NCBI GenBank assembly: GCA_029067085.1
Contig: JAIEFE010000013.1
Span: 310,001 to 374,000 of the forward strand
Length of the DNA: 64,000 nucleotides
Source of the DNA: Lachnospiraceae bacterium
GTDB lineage: Bacteria > Bacillota > Clostridia > Lachnospirales > Lachnospiraceae
Reading direction: 5' to 3'
Shown: in pieces, positions 19,742 through 28,190 of the stretch
Layout of the letters: each line of letters starts with the position of its first letter
How positions within the stretch are numbered: position 1 is the stretch's first letter
The notes under the pieces: generated by a model
Seen by the model: only the letters and a program-made list of their open reading frames with translations
What the model was told of the DNA's origin: nothing
Database searches by the model: none
Translations under genes and position numbers: made by a program

Positions 19742-22162
19742 TCAGCTTCTCAATTCAATTCCCATACCTTCCAATCCATTCAGGATCTTTTTCATAGCGC
19801 TCGTCACATCAGCCTCCTCCAGCGTCTTATCTTTCGCCCGGAAGGTGATGGAGTAAGCCATGGACTTAAAGCCCTCCTTGATCTGATCTCCCTCGTAGAT
19901 ATCGAAAAGCCGATATTCCTCCAGAATCTTTCCGCCGCGCTGGGCAATAATCGCTTCAATCTCACCCGCCATCACCTTCTTTGGTACCACCATACTGATA
20001 TCACGAAGCACAGCCGGGTATTTCGCGATTCCTTCATACTTGCGGTCAAAGGTTGCAAGCGGCAAAATCGCCGGAATGTCAATCACCGCCACATAAACTC
20101 TGCTTTTGATCGCATAATTGTCGCAGACCTCCGGGTGTACCTCTCCGAGATACCCGATCAAAGTATCCGCATAGGAGACATTCGCCTGCCTTCCGGGATG
20201 CAGATACGGTCTGCCCGCCTTCGGATCATAAACCGGCTTCTTTTTCATACCGATGCTCTCAAAGAATTCCTCAAGGACGCCCTTCATGGTAAAGAAATCT
20301 CCCTCTCCGTACATCCCAAGGGTAAACTGCATCCGCTCCTCGGGAAGCTCCGTCAGCGGCAGGCTCTTTGGCAGATAGATGTTTCCCAACTCATAGAGAC
20401 GCACATCCTTGTTTCTTCTGTTGAAATTCGTGGAAAGGCTGGTCAGCATTCCGTTTAAGGGAAGCGTTCTCATAATGGAGAAATCCTCGCCCAGCGGATT
20501 TGCGATCGTGACAACCTGTCTTGCCTGATCGTCTGCTGGAAGCAGCAGCTTATCAAATACCTTCGGACTCTCAAAGGAATAGCACATTCCCTGGGAGAAA
20601 CCGCAATATTCCGCGACATCCCTGGCTTTCTGCTCAATACGGAGCTTGAAAGGAAGCTTCCCTGTGGTAGCTTCACCGTTTGGCAGCGTAGTCGGGATTT
20701 TGTCATAACCGTAAAACCGCGCCACTTCCTCCGCAATATCGCACTGTCTCAAGATGTCCTGACGGAAGGTGGGAACCGTAAGTGTACCCGCCGCCGCATC
20801 GTATTCCACTTCGATCCGCTTGAAGATATCCTGCATTTCCTGCTCGGAAACTGCCGTGCCGAGAAGGTTGTTATAATATGCCGGCTCATAGGGCAAAACC
20901 ACTTTCTCCTTCAATTCACCGTGCACATCCACCATGCCGCTCACAACCTCGCCGCAGCCCAGCTCCTCGATGAGCTGGCAGGCTCTGTTAATGGCCGCTT
21001 CCGCATTGTGAGGATCCAGTCCCTTCTCAAATTTACCGGAGGCATCTGTGCGCAGGCCCACACGCTTGGCCGATTTACGGATATTTGCACCGTTAAAGGT
21101 TGCCGCCTCGAAGAGCACTGTGGTCACATCATCCGTGATCTTGGAATTTTCACCACCCATGATTCCTGCAATACCAACCTCTTTCTCCGCATCGCATATC
21201 ATCAGAACGTCGGAATCCAGCTTCCGCTCCTGTCCGTCCAGGGTCTGGAACACATCCCCGTTCTTGGCACGACGGACGATGATCTTATTCCCCGCAATGG
21301 TGCTGAGATCATAGGCATGCATGGGCTGACCATACTCCTCCATCACATAGTTTGTGATATCCACCAGATTATTGATGGGACGGATGCCGCTGGCTGCTAG
21401 GCGTCTCTGCATCCACTTGGGAGAAGGTCCAATCTTGATATTTTTGCAGACTCTCGCACAGTATCTGGGACAAAGATCCATGTCCTGAACCTCTACGGAA
21501 ATATAGTCCTCCGCCTTTTCTTCGTTGCCCTTCAATGTCACTTCCGGCAGGACAAAAGGCTTTCTAAAGGTAGCCGCCGCCTCTCTGGCAATACCGATCA
21601 CACTATAACAGTCTACGCGGTTTGAGGTCACTTCATACTCAAATACGGTATCCCGAAGGCCCAGTGCTTCCACCGCATCTGCGCCCACCTCTACGTCGTC
21701 CTCAAAAATATAAATACCAAACTCCGGCGCTTCCGGATACATATCCCGGCTGGAGCCTAACTCCTCGATGGAGCACATCATACCATTAGAGGGCACACCG
21801 CGCAGTTTTCCGGCTTTTATTTCAATCCCTTCTTCCGGCATCGGTCCGCCGTCGTGGCCACCAGCCACCTTACCGCCGTCCAATACCACGGGCACCTTAT
21901 CGCCCTCTTTCACATTGGGAGCGCCGGTGACGATCTGAATCACCTCACTTCCGATATCCACCTGACAGACAATGAGCTTATCCGCATCGGGATGCTTCTC
22001 AATCTTTTTGATCTGTCCCACCACGATCTTCTCCAGATTTTTGTCCAGCTTTTCATAGCCCTCCACCTTCGTTCCGGAGAGCGTCATCGCATCCATATAC
22101 TCCTGATCGGTACAGGTTAAATCGGGCACATATGCTTTAATCCATGATAATGCTGTATTCAT
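19742..22162 (-). CDS. pheT: Phenylalanyl-tRNA synthetase beta subunit
   Basis: An 806-residue subunit of the alpha2-beta2 PheRS. GGAGG six bases upstream selects ATG 22162 (MNTALSWIKAYVPDL). Domain order: N-terminal tRNA-binding domain (VVGQIKKIEKHPDADKLIVC), B3/B4 editing region (RPINNLVDITNYVMEEYGQP), B5 (VPTFRQDILRQCDIAEEVAR), a catalytic-like core, and the C-terminal ferredoxin-fold anticodon-binding domain (KYPAVLRDISMVV). Length is typical. It follows pheS by 37 bases and should share its T-box control. Confidence 0.97.
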   Translation of the reverse strand: MNTALSWIKAYVPDLTCTDQEYMDAMTLSGTKVEGYEKLDKNLEKIVVGQIKKIEKHPDADKLIVCQVDIGSEVIQIVTGAPNVKEGDKVPVVLDGGKVAGGHDGGPMPEEGIEIKAGKLRGVPSNGMMCSIEELGSSRDMYPEAPEFGIYIFEDDVEVGADAVEALGLRDTVFEYEVTSNRVDCYSVIGIAREAAATFRKPFVLPEVTLKGNEEKAEDYISVEVQDMDLCPRYCARVCKNIKIGPSPKWMQRRLAASGIRPINNLVDITNYVMEEYGQPMHAYDLSTIAGNKIIVRRAKNGDVFQTLDGQERKLDSDVLMICDAEKEVGIAGIMGGENSKITDDVTTVLFEAATFNGANIRKSAKRVGLRTDASGKFEKGLDPHNAEAAINRACQLIEELGCGEVVSGMVDVHGELKEKVVLPYEPAYYNNLLGTAVSEQEMQDIFKRIEVEYDAAAGTLTVPTFRQDILRQCDIAEEVARFYGYDKIPTTLPNGEATTGKLPFKLRIEQKARDVAEYCGFSQGMCYSFESPKVFDKLLLPADDQARQVVTIANPLGEDFSIMRTLPLNGMLTSLSTNFNRRNKDVRLYELGNIYLPKSLPLTELPEERMQFTLGMYGEGDFFTMKGVLEEFFESIGMKKKPVYDPKAGRPYLHPGRQANVSYADTLIGYLGEVHPEVCDNYAIKSRVYVAVIDIPAILPLATFDRKYEGIAKYPAVLRDISMVVPKKVMAGEIEAIIAQRGGKILEEYRLFDIYEGDQIKEGFKSMAYSITFRAKDKTLEEADVTSAMKKILNGLEGMGIELRS

Positions 22163-22199
22163 AGTTTCCTCCATTTATTCTGATATATATTTTCACACG

Positions 22200-23219
22200 T
22201 TAAAACTGTTTTAAGAAACGGATATCGTTCTCATACAACAGTCTCATGTCATCGATTTCATACTTTAACAGCGCGATACGCTCCAGTCCGACTCCAAAAG
22301 CAAAGCCTGTATACTGTTCCGGGTCAATGCCGCTCATCTCAAGTACATGAGGATGCACCATACCGCAGCCAAGAATCTCGATCCATCCCTCACCCTTGCA
22401 GAAACGACAGCCCTTCCCGCCGCACTTAAAGCAGGTCACATCCATCTCTGCGCTGGGTTCTGTGAACGGGAAATGATGAGGTCTGAACTTTACCTTCGTA
22501 TCCTCCCCGAAGAGTTCCCTTGCAAACTCTGCAAGCGTTCCTTTCAGGTCTGCAAAGGTGATGTGTTTGTCGATCACCAGTCCCTCAATCTGATGGAAGG
22601 AAGGGGAATGGGTCGCGTCCACCTCATCGGAACGGAACACCCGCCCCGGTGCGATCATACGGATAGGGAGTTTCCCCTTTTCCATCTCATGCACCTGAGT
22701 CGATGAGGTCTGTGTCCGAAGCAGGATATCACCTGTGATATAAAAGGTGTCCTGCTCGTCCTTTGCGGGATGATCCGCAGGGATATTAAGCGCCTCGAAG
22801 TTATAGTAATCCTTTTCCACATCAGGACCTTCCACCACCTCGTAGCCCATGCCGATGAAGATGCGCTCCACTTCCTCCAAGGCGATGGTATTCGGATGAC
22901 GATGTCCCACCCTCTCCTTCTTCGCGGGCAGGGTCACGTCGATGACTTCCGTCTTCAGCCTGGTCTCTCTGATGGCTCTCTCCATCTTTTTGACCGACGA
23001 CTCCAGCACCTTCTCAATCTCCTCCCTTGTCTCGTTGACAAGCTGCCCTACCTTGGGACGATCTTCCGGCGCAACGTCTTTCATACTCTTTAACACCGCC
23101 GTCAGCTCACCTTTTTTGCCGAGATAGTTGACACGTATCTCGTTGAGACGCTCCAGCGCATCGCTGTTCTCAATCTGCCGCAGCGCCTCCGCCTTGATCT
23201 GTTCCAATTTTTCTTTCAT
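22200..23219 (-). CDS. pheS: Phenylalanyl-tRNA synthetase alpha subunit
   Basis: A 339-residue class II catalytic subunit. The ATG at 23219 is supported by AGGAG seven bases upstream; the open frame upstream of it is the T-box leader and is not coding. The N-terminal coiled coil (MKEKLEQIKAEALRQIENSD) binds tRNA. Motif 2 is FRSDEVDATHSPSFHQIEGL and motif 3 is AFGVGLERIALLKY. Four Cys (CFKCGGKGCRFCKGEG) form a zinc-ribbon-like insertion near residue 255, a variant seen in some Firmicutes-type PheS proteins. First gene of pheST. Confidence 0.97.
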   Translation of the reverse strand: MKEKLEQIKAEALRQIENSDALERLNEIRVNYLGKKGELTAVLKSMKDVAPEDRPKVGQLVNETREEIEKVLESSVKKMERAIRETRLKTEVIDVTLPAKKERVGHRHPNTIALEEVERIFIGMGYEVVEGPDVEKDYYNFEALNIPADHPAKDEQDTFYITGDILLRTQTSSTQVHEMEKGKLPIRMIAPGRVFRSDEVDATHSPSFHQIEGLVIDKHITFADLKGTLAEFARELFGEDTKVKFRPHHFPFTEPSAEMDVTCFKCGGKGCRFCKGEGWIEILGCGMVHPHVLEMSGIDPEQYTGFAFGVGLERIALLKYEIDDMRLLYENDIRFLKQF

Positions 23220-23249
23220 GTCTGCTCTCCTCTCTTTTGATGAACATAG

Positions 23250-23550
23250 AAAATCCCACATATCTTTCGATATATGGGACGAATATGATCCGCGGTACCA
23301 CCCAAATTTCCGTTGCCTGATGCCTTCGCACCGCGCAGACGGACGCTTCCTTTGACGTAACGTGTCTGTACGTTCTGCGCTAATGGGATCTATCTGCTCA
23401 CAGATAAATCGGTTCACACAGACAGCTCCGGTGGGAAATTCGGAAAACCTTTGAACCGAAGGGAACTTACAGCCGGTGATTCCCTCTCTCTGGCGGAAAA
23501 ACTTTTCCTACTGACACCTTCTTAGCCTTTTTATCTTCTTTTAAAATCTA
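23250..23550 (-). promoter_or_regulatory. T-box leader (tRNA-Phe responsive) of pheST
   Basis: Minus-strand leader of about 300 bases. The T-box core complements 23291-23303 and reads GGGTGGTACCGCG. It is followed by an intrinsic terminator, an 11-bp stem with GAAA loop (23254-23279) and TTTT (23250-23253). The specifier candidate is TTC at 23435-23437, in the context GAATTTCCCAC, which codes for Phe and matches the genes controlled. Uncharged tRNA-Phe should stabilise the antiterminator and raise pheST expression. Confidence 0.93.
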
Positions 23551-23556
23551 TCTGTT

Positions 23557-23585
23557 ATTTTAGTGATTTTCTCCGGACTTGTCAA
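23557..23585 (-). promoter_or_regulatory. Sigma-A promoter of the pheST T-box leader
   Basis: TTGACA (23580-23585), 17-base spacer, TAAAAT (23557-23562) on the minus strand. It lies inside the last codons of the upstream BrkB-like gene, whose stop at 23560-23562 is part of the -10 box. Confidence 0.7.
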
Positions 23586-24417
23586 GCCACCCAAACAGAA
23601 ATTTATAAACCGGACCGAAATAGCGGTTAATATGCGCCCCGATCATCAGAATATACATCAGCATATAAAACCAGAACATTAAAATGACTACAGTAGTCAA
23701 ACTCCCGTAGGTGCCAAAATCGTTGTAATGTTTCACATAGATCGAGAAGGCAAAGGATGCAACACTCCATAAAACTGCAGCAAAGGCTGCTCCCGGAAGC
23801 TGCGCCTTAAACCGGAGCTTGCAGCTTGGCACAAAAGCATAGATCATAGCAAAAATAAAAGTCAAAAGCACCCAGGAAACCAGAAAACGAAAACGCATGA
23901 TAACATGCACCACAAGATAAAGCGCCGGAATATCTTTCAAAAGAAGATCCACGATCACATTACCGAACACCATCACAAACAGCGCTACCAGAGTTGCAGC
24001 CAAAATAATCACCGTATAAAAACAGGCGATCATCCGAAGAACGAAATAGTTTCGCTTCTCTTCCACATCATTAACCGCGTTTAAGCCGTGGATCAACGCC
24101 AGCATGGCCTTTGCCGCCGACCAGATGGTAACAATGGCAAAAATCGTGATCGTCCCCGCCGATCTGGCATAGACGTCCGACACAATGCGCACCACCATGC
24201 CGTCCACAGCGTCCGGTGTAAACTGCGTGATCGCACTGATCAAATTGGCCTCTGTGAGGTTTGTGAACGGCAAAATCGCACACAAAGCCATCAAAAGCGG
24301 TATGATGGACAGAAAGAGAAAGAAGGCTGTACTGGCCGCAAAGGCGCTGATATTTTTCTTCGTCATCTGCCAGTTAAAATCGCGAAGTATTAAAAACATT
24401 CGATAGATCATATACAT
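23560..24417 (-). CDS. YihY/BrkB-family membrane protein
   Basis: A 285-residue polytopic membrane protein with about six helices. The opening MYMIYRMFLILRDFNWQMTKKNISAFAAS and the following AFFLFLSIIPLLMAL are typical of YihY/BrkB. Another family signature, WSVASFAFSIYVKHYNDFGTYGS, is near residue 220, followed by the last membrane segment. The family was once called RNase BN in error; its true role (transport or envelope integrity) is unresolved. It follows the SpoIID-like gene by 30 bases and may be co-transcribed with it. Confidence 0.88.
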   Translation of the reverse strand: MYMIYRMFLILRDFNWQMTKKNISAFAASTAFFLFLSIIPLLMALCAILPFTNLTEANLISAITQFTPDAVDGMVVRIVSDVYARSAGTITIFAIVTIWSAAKAMLALIHGLNAVNDVEEKRNYFVLRMIACFYTVIILAATLVALFVMVFGNVIVDLLLKDIPALYLVVHVIMRFRFLVSWVLLTFIFAMIYAFVPSCKLRFKAQLPGAAFAAVLWSVASFAFSIYVKHYNDFGTYGSLTTVVILMFWFYMLMYILMIGAHINRYFGPVYKFLFGWLDKSGENH

Positions 24418-24446
24418 CGTTTTCCTGTCACTAGTTCCTGCAAATA

Positions 24447-26633
24447 TTATTCTTTGTCTAGGTCCGCTGCGCTCCTGACCGTACAGACCGGATAATATAC
24501 CGCTAGAATCTGCTCGAAGGAAGCACCCTTCCTGCCAAGTGCCTTCGCACCATTCTGGGACATTCCCTTCCCGTGGCCGTATCCGCCCCCAGTCAAGCTA
24601 TATCCTATCACATTTTCCCCCTCTTTTCCAGTCTCAGAAACCGTATCCATCACAAAATAGGCACTGGGAACCAGCATGCGCTGCACACTCTCGCTCCCAT
24701 CCTGCCTTCGGACAGGACTTTTCCCATCACATAAAACATAGCGGATGTTGTACTCCGACATCACCCGATACACCGCCTGCTCTGTCTCGATCAACAAAGT
24801 CTGCGCGATACCTCCATCTCCTCTCTCCGCGATAGCAAGTTTCTTCACCCGCCCCGTCTTTCCGATCGGTTCCGAAACGTAATTACCGCCCTCCGTCCTT
24901 GTCTGAATCATGGAAGGTACAGCCTGATATCTCTCCTTTAAGCGCTTAAATAGAAGCTTCTCATCAAGTTCCTCCACTTGATAAGTCCAGCGATACCAGG
25001 GCTCCTCCCTCTCAATATCCTCCTCATGTGACACTTCGATAAACCGCCTAAAGGCTTCTTCCCCGCGCAGCGTCTCATCTTCCGGGCCGGAGCCGCAGGA
25101 GGTGGAATAATAATAGTTTTCCGCAGGCTCTCCCTGATAGGTTAAGAGCATCCCGTCCGTCTCCTTCACCGCCGTGGTCGTATTTACATTCTCCGCAATA
25201 TTGTGATAGACCTGATAGGCCGTTGTGTCGTCCAGATGGGCACCGAGAGCCGGAAGTCCCGCATGGAGAATGTAACGGCAGGCATAAGTCCTTGCACACA
25301 CCGCCTGTGCCTTCAGCGCCTCTTCCGGATAGGATGCGGGCATCTCGCTCGGCACCACCCCGTAGAGATATTCCTCCAGCGGCAGCTCATTTACCACGAC
25401 GATCCCCTCCTCCATTCGCAGACACTCAACGCTTCCCCGATAGGCAGAATCCTCCCTGCTGCTCTTTTCAAGCTCCACCAAAATCTTGTCCGTAAGATTT
25501 TCACTTTGGTAAGTCCTTCGCTCCCCTACCTTCATATCTCCTTTTTGAAGAACCGTCTTCTCCCCGTCCACGGTGAGAGTGACCGCCTCGTGGAAATTGC
25601 TTCCTGCCGTCGTATTTTTGAGGAGTACCCGTATCCGATCCGCCTCCTCGCGCTCCGACACAAGCCCGGCGCAGACCTTTCCCTTCTCAATGACAAAATC
25701 CGTATCCGCGCAGCCCACCCGCAGATCATTTCGGGTAAGCGATGCGAGTTTCCCATATAGTTTGTAAAACGCTGCATCCTCCTCTATCTCATAGACACCC
25801 TCTCCTTCGATCTCAAGTTCTGTCTCCGAGAGCCGAAGCAGCCTGCCATGCACCTTTTCACGCTTTTCCTTCACCTGCACAAGCTTTCCATCCCGAAAGG
25901 TCAGATCGGCAATCTGCTCCCGTTCCGGCATCCGCAGGAGCGCCGCATCAGAAGCCTCAACCGAAAAAGCAACCTGACGGTAAAAACAGTCCAGACAATT
26001 CTCCGTGCTCTCCATCACCCACACGCTTCCCAGATAATGCTCCTCGGAAAGCACTTCCACAATGGTAAGAAGGACATCGTTTTTCACATAGACTTTCATC
26101 TCCTGAAACGCGTTGTCCGCAAAAGCCCCGGAGCAATATGAAAAAGCCCCCTGCATGGCGCCGTTTTCCGTGAAAGCCTCCTTTCTGTTCTCATCTACTT
26201 TCAGGAGAAAGACCGTAGTCTGCCAGATGGAAGACTCGGTATCAAGATGTGCCAATAAAATGCGAAAAGCCTCATACCAATCCTGCTTTAGCAGACCGTA
26301 CTCCGGCTCATAGCGTTCTTCATAATGTGGAAGCTGCCAGTCTTCCCCCTCTAACCGGCTGCAAAGATCTATGTATTGCCCATAGGTCAGATAAGACTGA
26401 TTCTCCTTCGCTTCCTGATTTCCCTGCTGCTGTTCCGTGTCGCCGGTTTCATAAAAAGAAATGGAGAGTCCCAGCGCATCCATAAGGATCTCTACATCCT
26501 CCACCGTGATCTTCTCTCCTTCCGGTGATGAGACTTGTTTTGACTGCCGCCGTCCGAACCAGAGACTGACTATAAATAGCAATCCTAAAAAAATAAGCGC
26601 CAATTTGGCAATGCGTGTTATGTCACGTTTCAT
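24447..26633 (-). CDS. SpoIID/LytB-domain protein (long form)
   Basis: A 728-residue membrane-anchored protein with an N-terminal signal anchor (LALIFLGLLFIVSLWFG, residues 12-28). The last ~320 residues are a SpoIID domain: NELPLEEYLYGVVPSEMPAS with the catalytic Glu, then LKAQAVCARTYACRY, YYSTSCG, and GGYGHGKGMSQNGAKALG. SpoIID is a lytic transglycosylase that cuts glycan strands lacking stem peptides during engulfment. B. subtilis SpoIID is about 340 residues, so roughly 370 residues are added here between the anchor and the domain; they hold no motif I know. A sigma-E-like promoter upstream supports a sporulation role. Paralogous roles in germination or wall remodelling are possible. Confidence 0.88.
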   Translation of the reverse strand: MKRDITRIAKLALIFLGLLFIVSLWFGRRQSKQVSSPEGEKITVEDVEILMDALGLSISFYETGDTEQQQGNQEAKENQSYLTYGQYIDLCSRLEGEDWQLPHYEERYEPEYGLLKQDWYEAFRILLAHLDTESSIWQTTVFLLKVDENRKEAFTENGAMQGAFSYCSGAFADNAFQEMKVYVKNDVLLTIVEVLSEEHYLGSVWVMESTENCLDCFYRQVAFSVEASDAALLRMPEREQIADLTFRDGKLVQVKEKREKVHGRLLRLSETELEIEGEGVYEIEEDAAFYKLYGKLASLTRNDLRVGCADTDFVIEKGKVCAGLVSEREEADRIRVLLKNTTAGSNFHEAVTLTVDGEKTVLQKGDMKVGERRTYQSENLTDKILVELEKSSREDSAYRGSVECLRMEEGIVVVNELPLEEYLYGVVPSEMPASYPEEALKAQAVCARTYACRYILHAGLPALGAHLDDTTAYQVYHNIAENVNTTTAVKETDGMLLTYQGEPAENYYYSTSCGSGPEDETLRGEEAFRRFIEVSHEEDIEREEPWYRWTYQVEELDEKLLFKRLKERYQAVPSMIQTRTEGGNYVSEPIGKTGRVKKLAIAERGDGGIAQTLLIETEQAVYRVMSEYNIRYVLCDGKSPVRRQDGSESVQRMLVPSAYFVMDTVSETGKEGENVIGYSLTGGGYGHGKGMSQNGAKALGRKGASFEQILAVYYPVCTVRSAADLDKE

Positions 26634-26660
26634 ATGGCAGTCCTTCTCGTCCCTCCCTCT

Positions 26661-26689
26661 ATTGTTATGTGGATGATGTAATGATTATG
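26661..26689 (-). promoter_or_regulatory. Candidate sigma-E-type promoter of the SpoIID-like gene
   Basis: Minus strand: CATAAT (26684-26689), 14-base spacer, CATAACAAT (26661-26669). This resembles the sigma-E pattern (ATA-like -35, about 14 bases, CATACAnT). It lies 28 bases before the start codon. The match is imperfect. Confidence 0.35.
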
Positions 26690-26755
26690 ATAGACTTCCA
26701 GAGTAATGCTTCCATGATCAAGTTTATTTCTAACATAAATAGATCACAAAAGAAA

Positions 26756-26784
26756 TTGCCTCCCCAGTCAATCTTTGCTATAAT
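26756..26784 (+). promoter_or_regulatory. Sigma-A promoter of the small-gene pair
   Basis: TTGCCT (26756-26761), 17-base spacer, TATAAT (26779-26784), 45 bases before the start at 26830. Confidence 0.7.
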
Positions 26785-26829
26785 AATCTTCGGTTCTATG
26801 AATCAATAACGTTTTATATGGAGCTTATA

Positions 26830-27276
26830 ATGCTTTCAAAAGACTTCAACAAAAAACTTTGTCTGTTTTCCATAATGATTCTGCTCCTCTGGGGCACAGT
26901 CTCCGGTGCCGCCTCTGCATCTGAGATCACAGATTCTGTCTACAACCGGCAGAATAGTTATGTAAACCGTTCGGTCTCTACTATCACTCCGATAAATAAA
27001 CCGTTTCCCACACAGGATTACCTTTGTGCCCGATATTCAAGTACACAAGAGGCAGTATCAGCTGCCAGAAATCGCGGTGTAAGATCTCCGGCCTGCACTG
27101 CCAGACATATCACCGTCGGATTTCTCTATAGCGGAGCCTTTGCAGCCTCTTTTTCCGTTTTAGGACAATTATCCTATCAGCAGATTCCCGCTTTTTTTCC
27201 TTGCGGTATCATCATCACCAACTACATTCATCAAAAGGATGGACGAAAATCACAGTTCCTTTTCACCCAACCATAA
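26830..27276 (+). CDS. Exported hypothetical protein of a two-gene small-protein unit
   Basis: A 148-residue protein I cannot assign. GGAG six bases before ATG 26830 sets the start. A clear signal peptide (KKLCLFSIMILLLWGTVSGAAS) is likely cut near residue 30. The middle is polar. Residues 92-118 are fairly hydrophobic (ITVGFLYSGAFAASFSVLG), then a segment ending in IIITNYIHQKDGRK. From memory, short Lachnospiraceae proteins often end in an 'I-x-x-YIH-x-x-DG-K' sequence like this; I know of no function. A 47-residue membrane protein follows after 27 bases, then a terminator, so the pair is a compact operon. Confidence 0.65.
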   Translation: MLSKDFNKKLCLFSIMILLLWGTVSGAASASEITDSVYNRQNSYVNRSVSTITPINKPFPTQDYLCARYSSTQEAVSAARNRGVRSPACTARHITVGFLYSGAFAASFSVLGQLSYQQIPAFFPCGIIITNYIHQKDGRKSQFLFTQP

Positions 27277-27303
27277 CAATAAACGGATGAAAAGGAGATA
27301 ATA

Positions 27304-27447
27304 ATGAACATTGGAATTTTAATATTGATCATAGTAGGCGGCGCTTCCGGTGGTTTGTCCACACTTTACATTGCGGTCTCTTTTTTTGGTACGCTCGGTT
27401 ACAAAATATACAGAAAGATTAGTTTTGGTATTTCTCTTTACAACTAA
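27304..27447 (+). CDS. 47-residue single-pass membrane protein
   Basis: AAGGAG six bases before ATG 27304 gives a strong ribosome site. The 47 residues begin MNIGILILIIVGGASGGLST, an N-terminal membrane helix, continue through a second hydrophobic stretch (LYIAVSFFGTLGY), and end with a basic tail (KIYRKISFGISLYN). The stop at 27445-27447 is followed within seven bases by a strong terminator. Size, hydrophobicity and basic tail resemble small membrane regulators, holin-like proteins or type I toxins, but no antisense RNA gene is visible. It is cotranscribed with the exported protein upstream. Confidence 0.65.
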   Translation: MNIGILILIIVGGASGGLSTLYIAVSFFGTLGYKIYRKISFGISLYN

Positions 27448-27453
27448 TATATC

Positions 27454-27488
27454 AAAAAAGGCAAACAGGATAATCCTGTTTGTCTTTT
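27454..27488. terminator. Strong bidirectional terminator
   Basis: AAAAAAGGCAAACAGGA pairs with TCCTGTTTGTCTTTTT around a TAA loop. It serves the small-gene pair on the plus strand and the YjbR-DUF3795 gene, whose stop it abuts, on the minus strand. Confidence 0.85.
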
Positions 27489-28112
27489 TCATTTCAAATT
27501 TCCCACCCGCTCTGCAATACTCGCCTCAAATTCTTCATCCGTCATGGACGGATCCTTGGTGCTTCTCCAGATATCACAGGGCAGTTTATCACACCCGGCA
27601 CAGTTTGCAAATTTATTTTGATTTACTGCACAGCGATAGATCGGACAAGCCTGTCCCTTCGGCGCATGGAACACCTTGCCGCAAACCTCGTTACATCCCT
27701 TACACATATCCCCATAGCAGCCACACTTGGTACAGTCCGTTCCGCAGGCGGAAAGCGCAAGGATTTCCCTCTGTTTTTTGCCGCTGAAAGAGGAAAGCTG
27801 CAGACGATAGGCCTCGTCGAGCATATGCTTCATCAGATCATCCGGTACCTCTCCATCGGGCTTTACGGAATTCCAGTGCTGCTTATTCATGTAGTAGCCG
27901 GGAATGATATCCTCGTACTGCTTTCTTAAATAATCAGCTTCCACGGGATCACATTTTATTGTTATGTAGTAAGGCACATTGTCCCCGTTAAGGCAGATGG
28001 CCGCAAACATTTTCCCGCCTATATGATACCGTTCCCAGTTCCAATCCTTCTGCAGATCCTTTGTCACATTCCTCTTAGCCAACAGGTATTCGTCAATCCA
28101 AGAATATTTCAT
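27489..28112 (-). CDS. MmcQ/YjbR-like and DUF3795 fusion protein
   Basis: A 207-residue cytosolic protein in two parts. Residues 1-105 are MmcQ/YjbR-like (GGKMFAAICLNGD, ITIKCDPVEADYLRKQY, MNKQHWNSVKPDGEVPDDLM), a CyaY-like fold whose function is unclear. Residues 115-190 are a DUF3795 Cys-rich domain (ACGTDCTKCGCYGDMCKGC, then AVNQNKFANCAGCDKLPC) with about 13 cysteines, suggesting metal binding. Fusion of the two is found in other Clostridia to my knowledge. GGAG upstream supports ATG 28112. It is a single gene downstream of the aldolase. Confidence 0.8.
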   Translation of the reverse strand: MKYSWIDEYLLAKRNVTKDLQKDWNWERYHIGGKMFAAICLNGDNVPYYITIKCDPVEADYLRKQYEDIIPGYYMNKQHWNSVKPDGEVPDDLMKHMLDEAYRLQLSSFSGKKQREILALSACGTDCTKCGCYGDMCKGCNEVCGKVFHAPKGQACPIYRCAVNQNKFANCAGCDKLPCDIWRSTKDPSMTDEEFEASIAERVGNLK

Positions 28113-28164
28113 AGTGTTCTCCGTTCCGAAGCGTTCCGCCTCTTTTTTCTTTCAGAGTATCACA

Positions 28165-28190
28165 TAAAACACGACACCATTATGTCATGT
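28165..28190 (-). terminator. Terminator of the aldolase gene
   Basis: Minus strand ACATGACA pairs with TGTCGTGT (one G-U), loop of 6, followed by TTTT (complement of 28165-28168). The stem includes the aldolase stop codon. Confidence 0.65.

Noticed and set aside
19121-20458. 445-codon plus-strand open frame
   Set aside because: It is antisense to the M18 aminopeptidase and pheT and spans their junction; no start signal or recognisable domain.
23220-23417. N-terminal extension of pheS by 66 codons
   Set aside because: This stretch is the T-box and terminator; the internal ATG at 23219 has the ribosome site and gives the standard PheS N-terminus.
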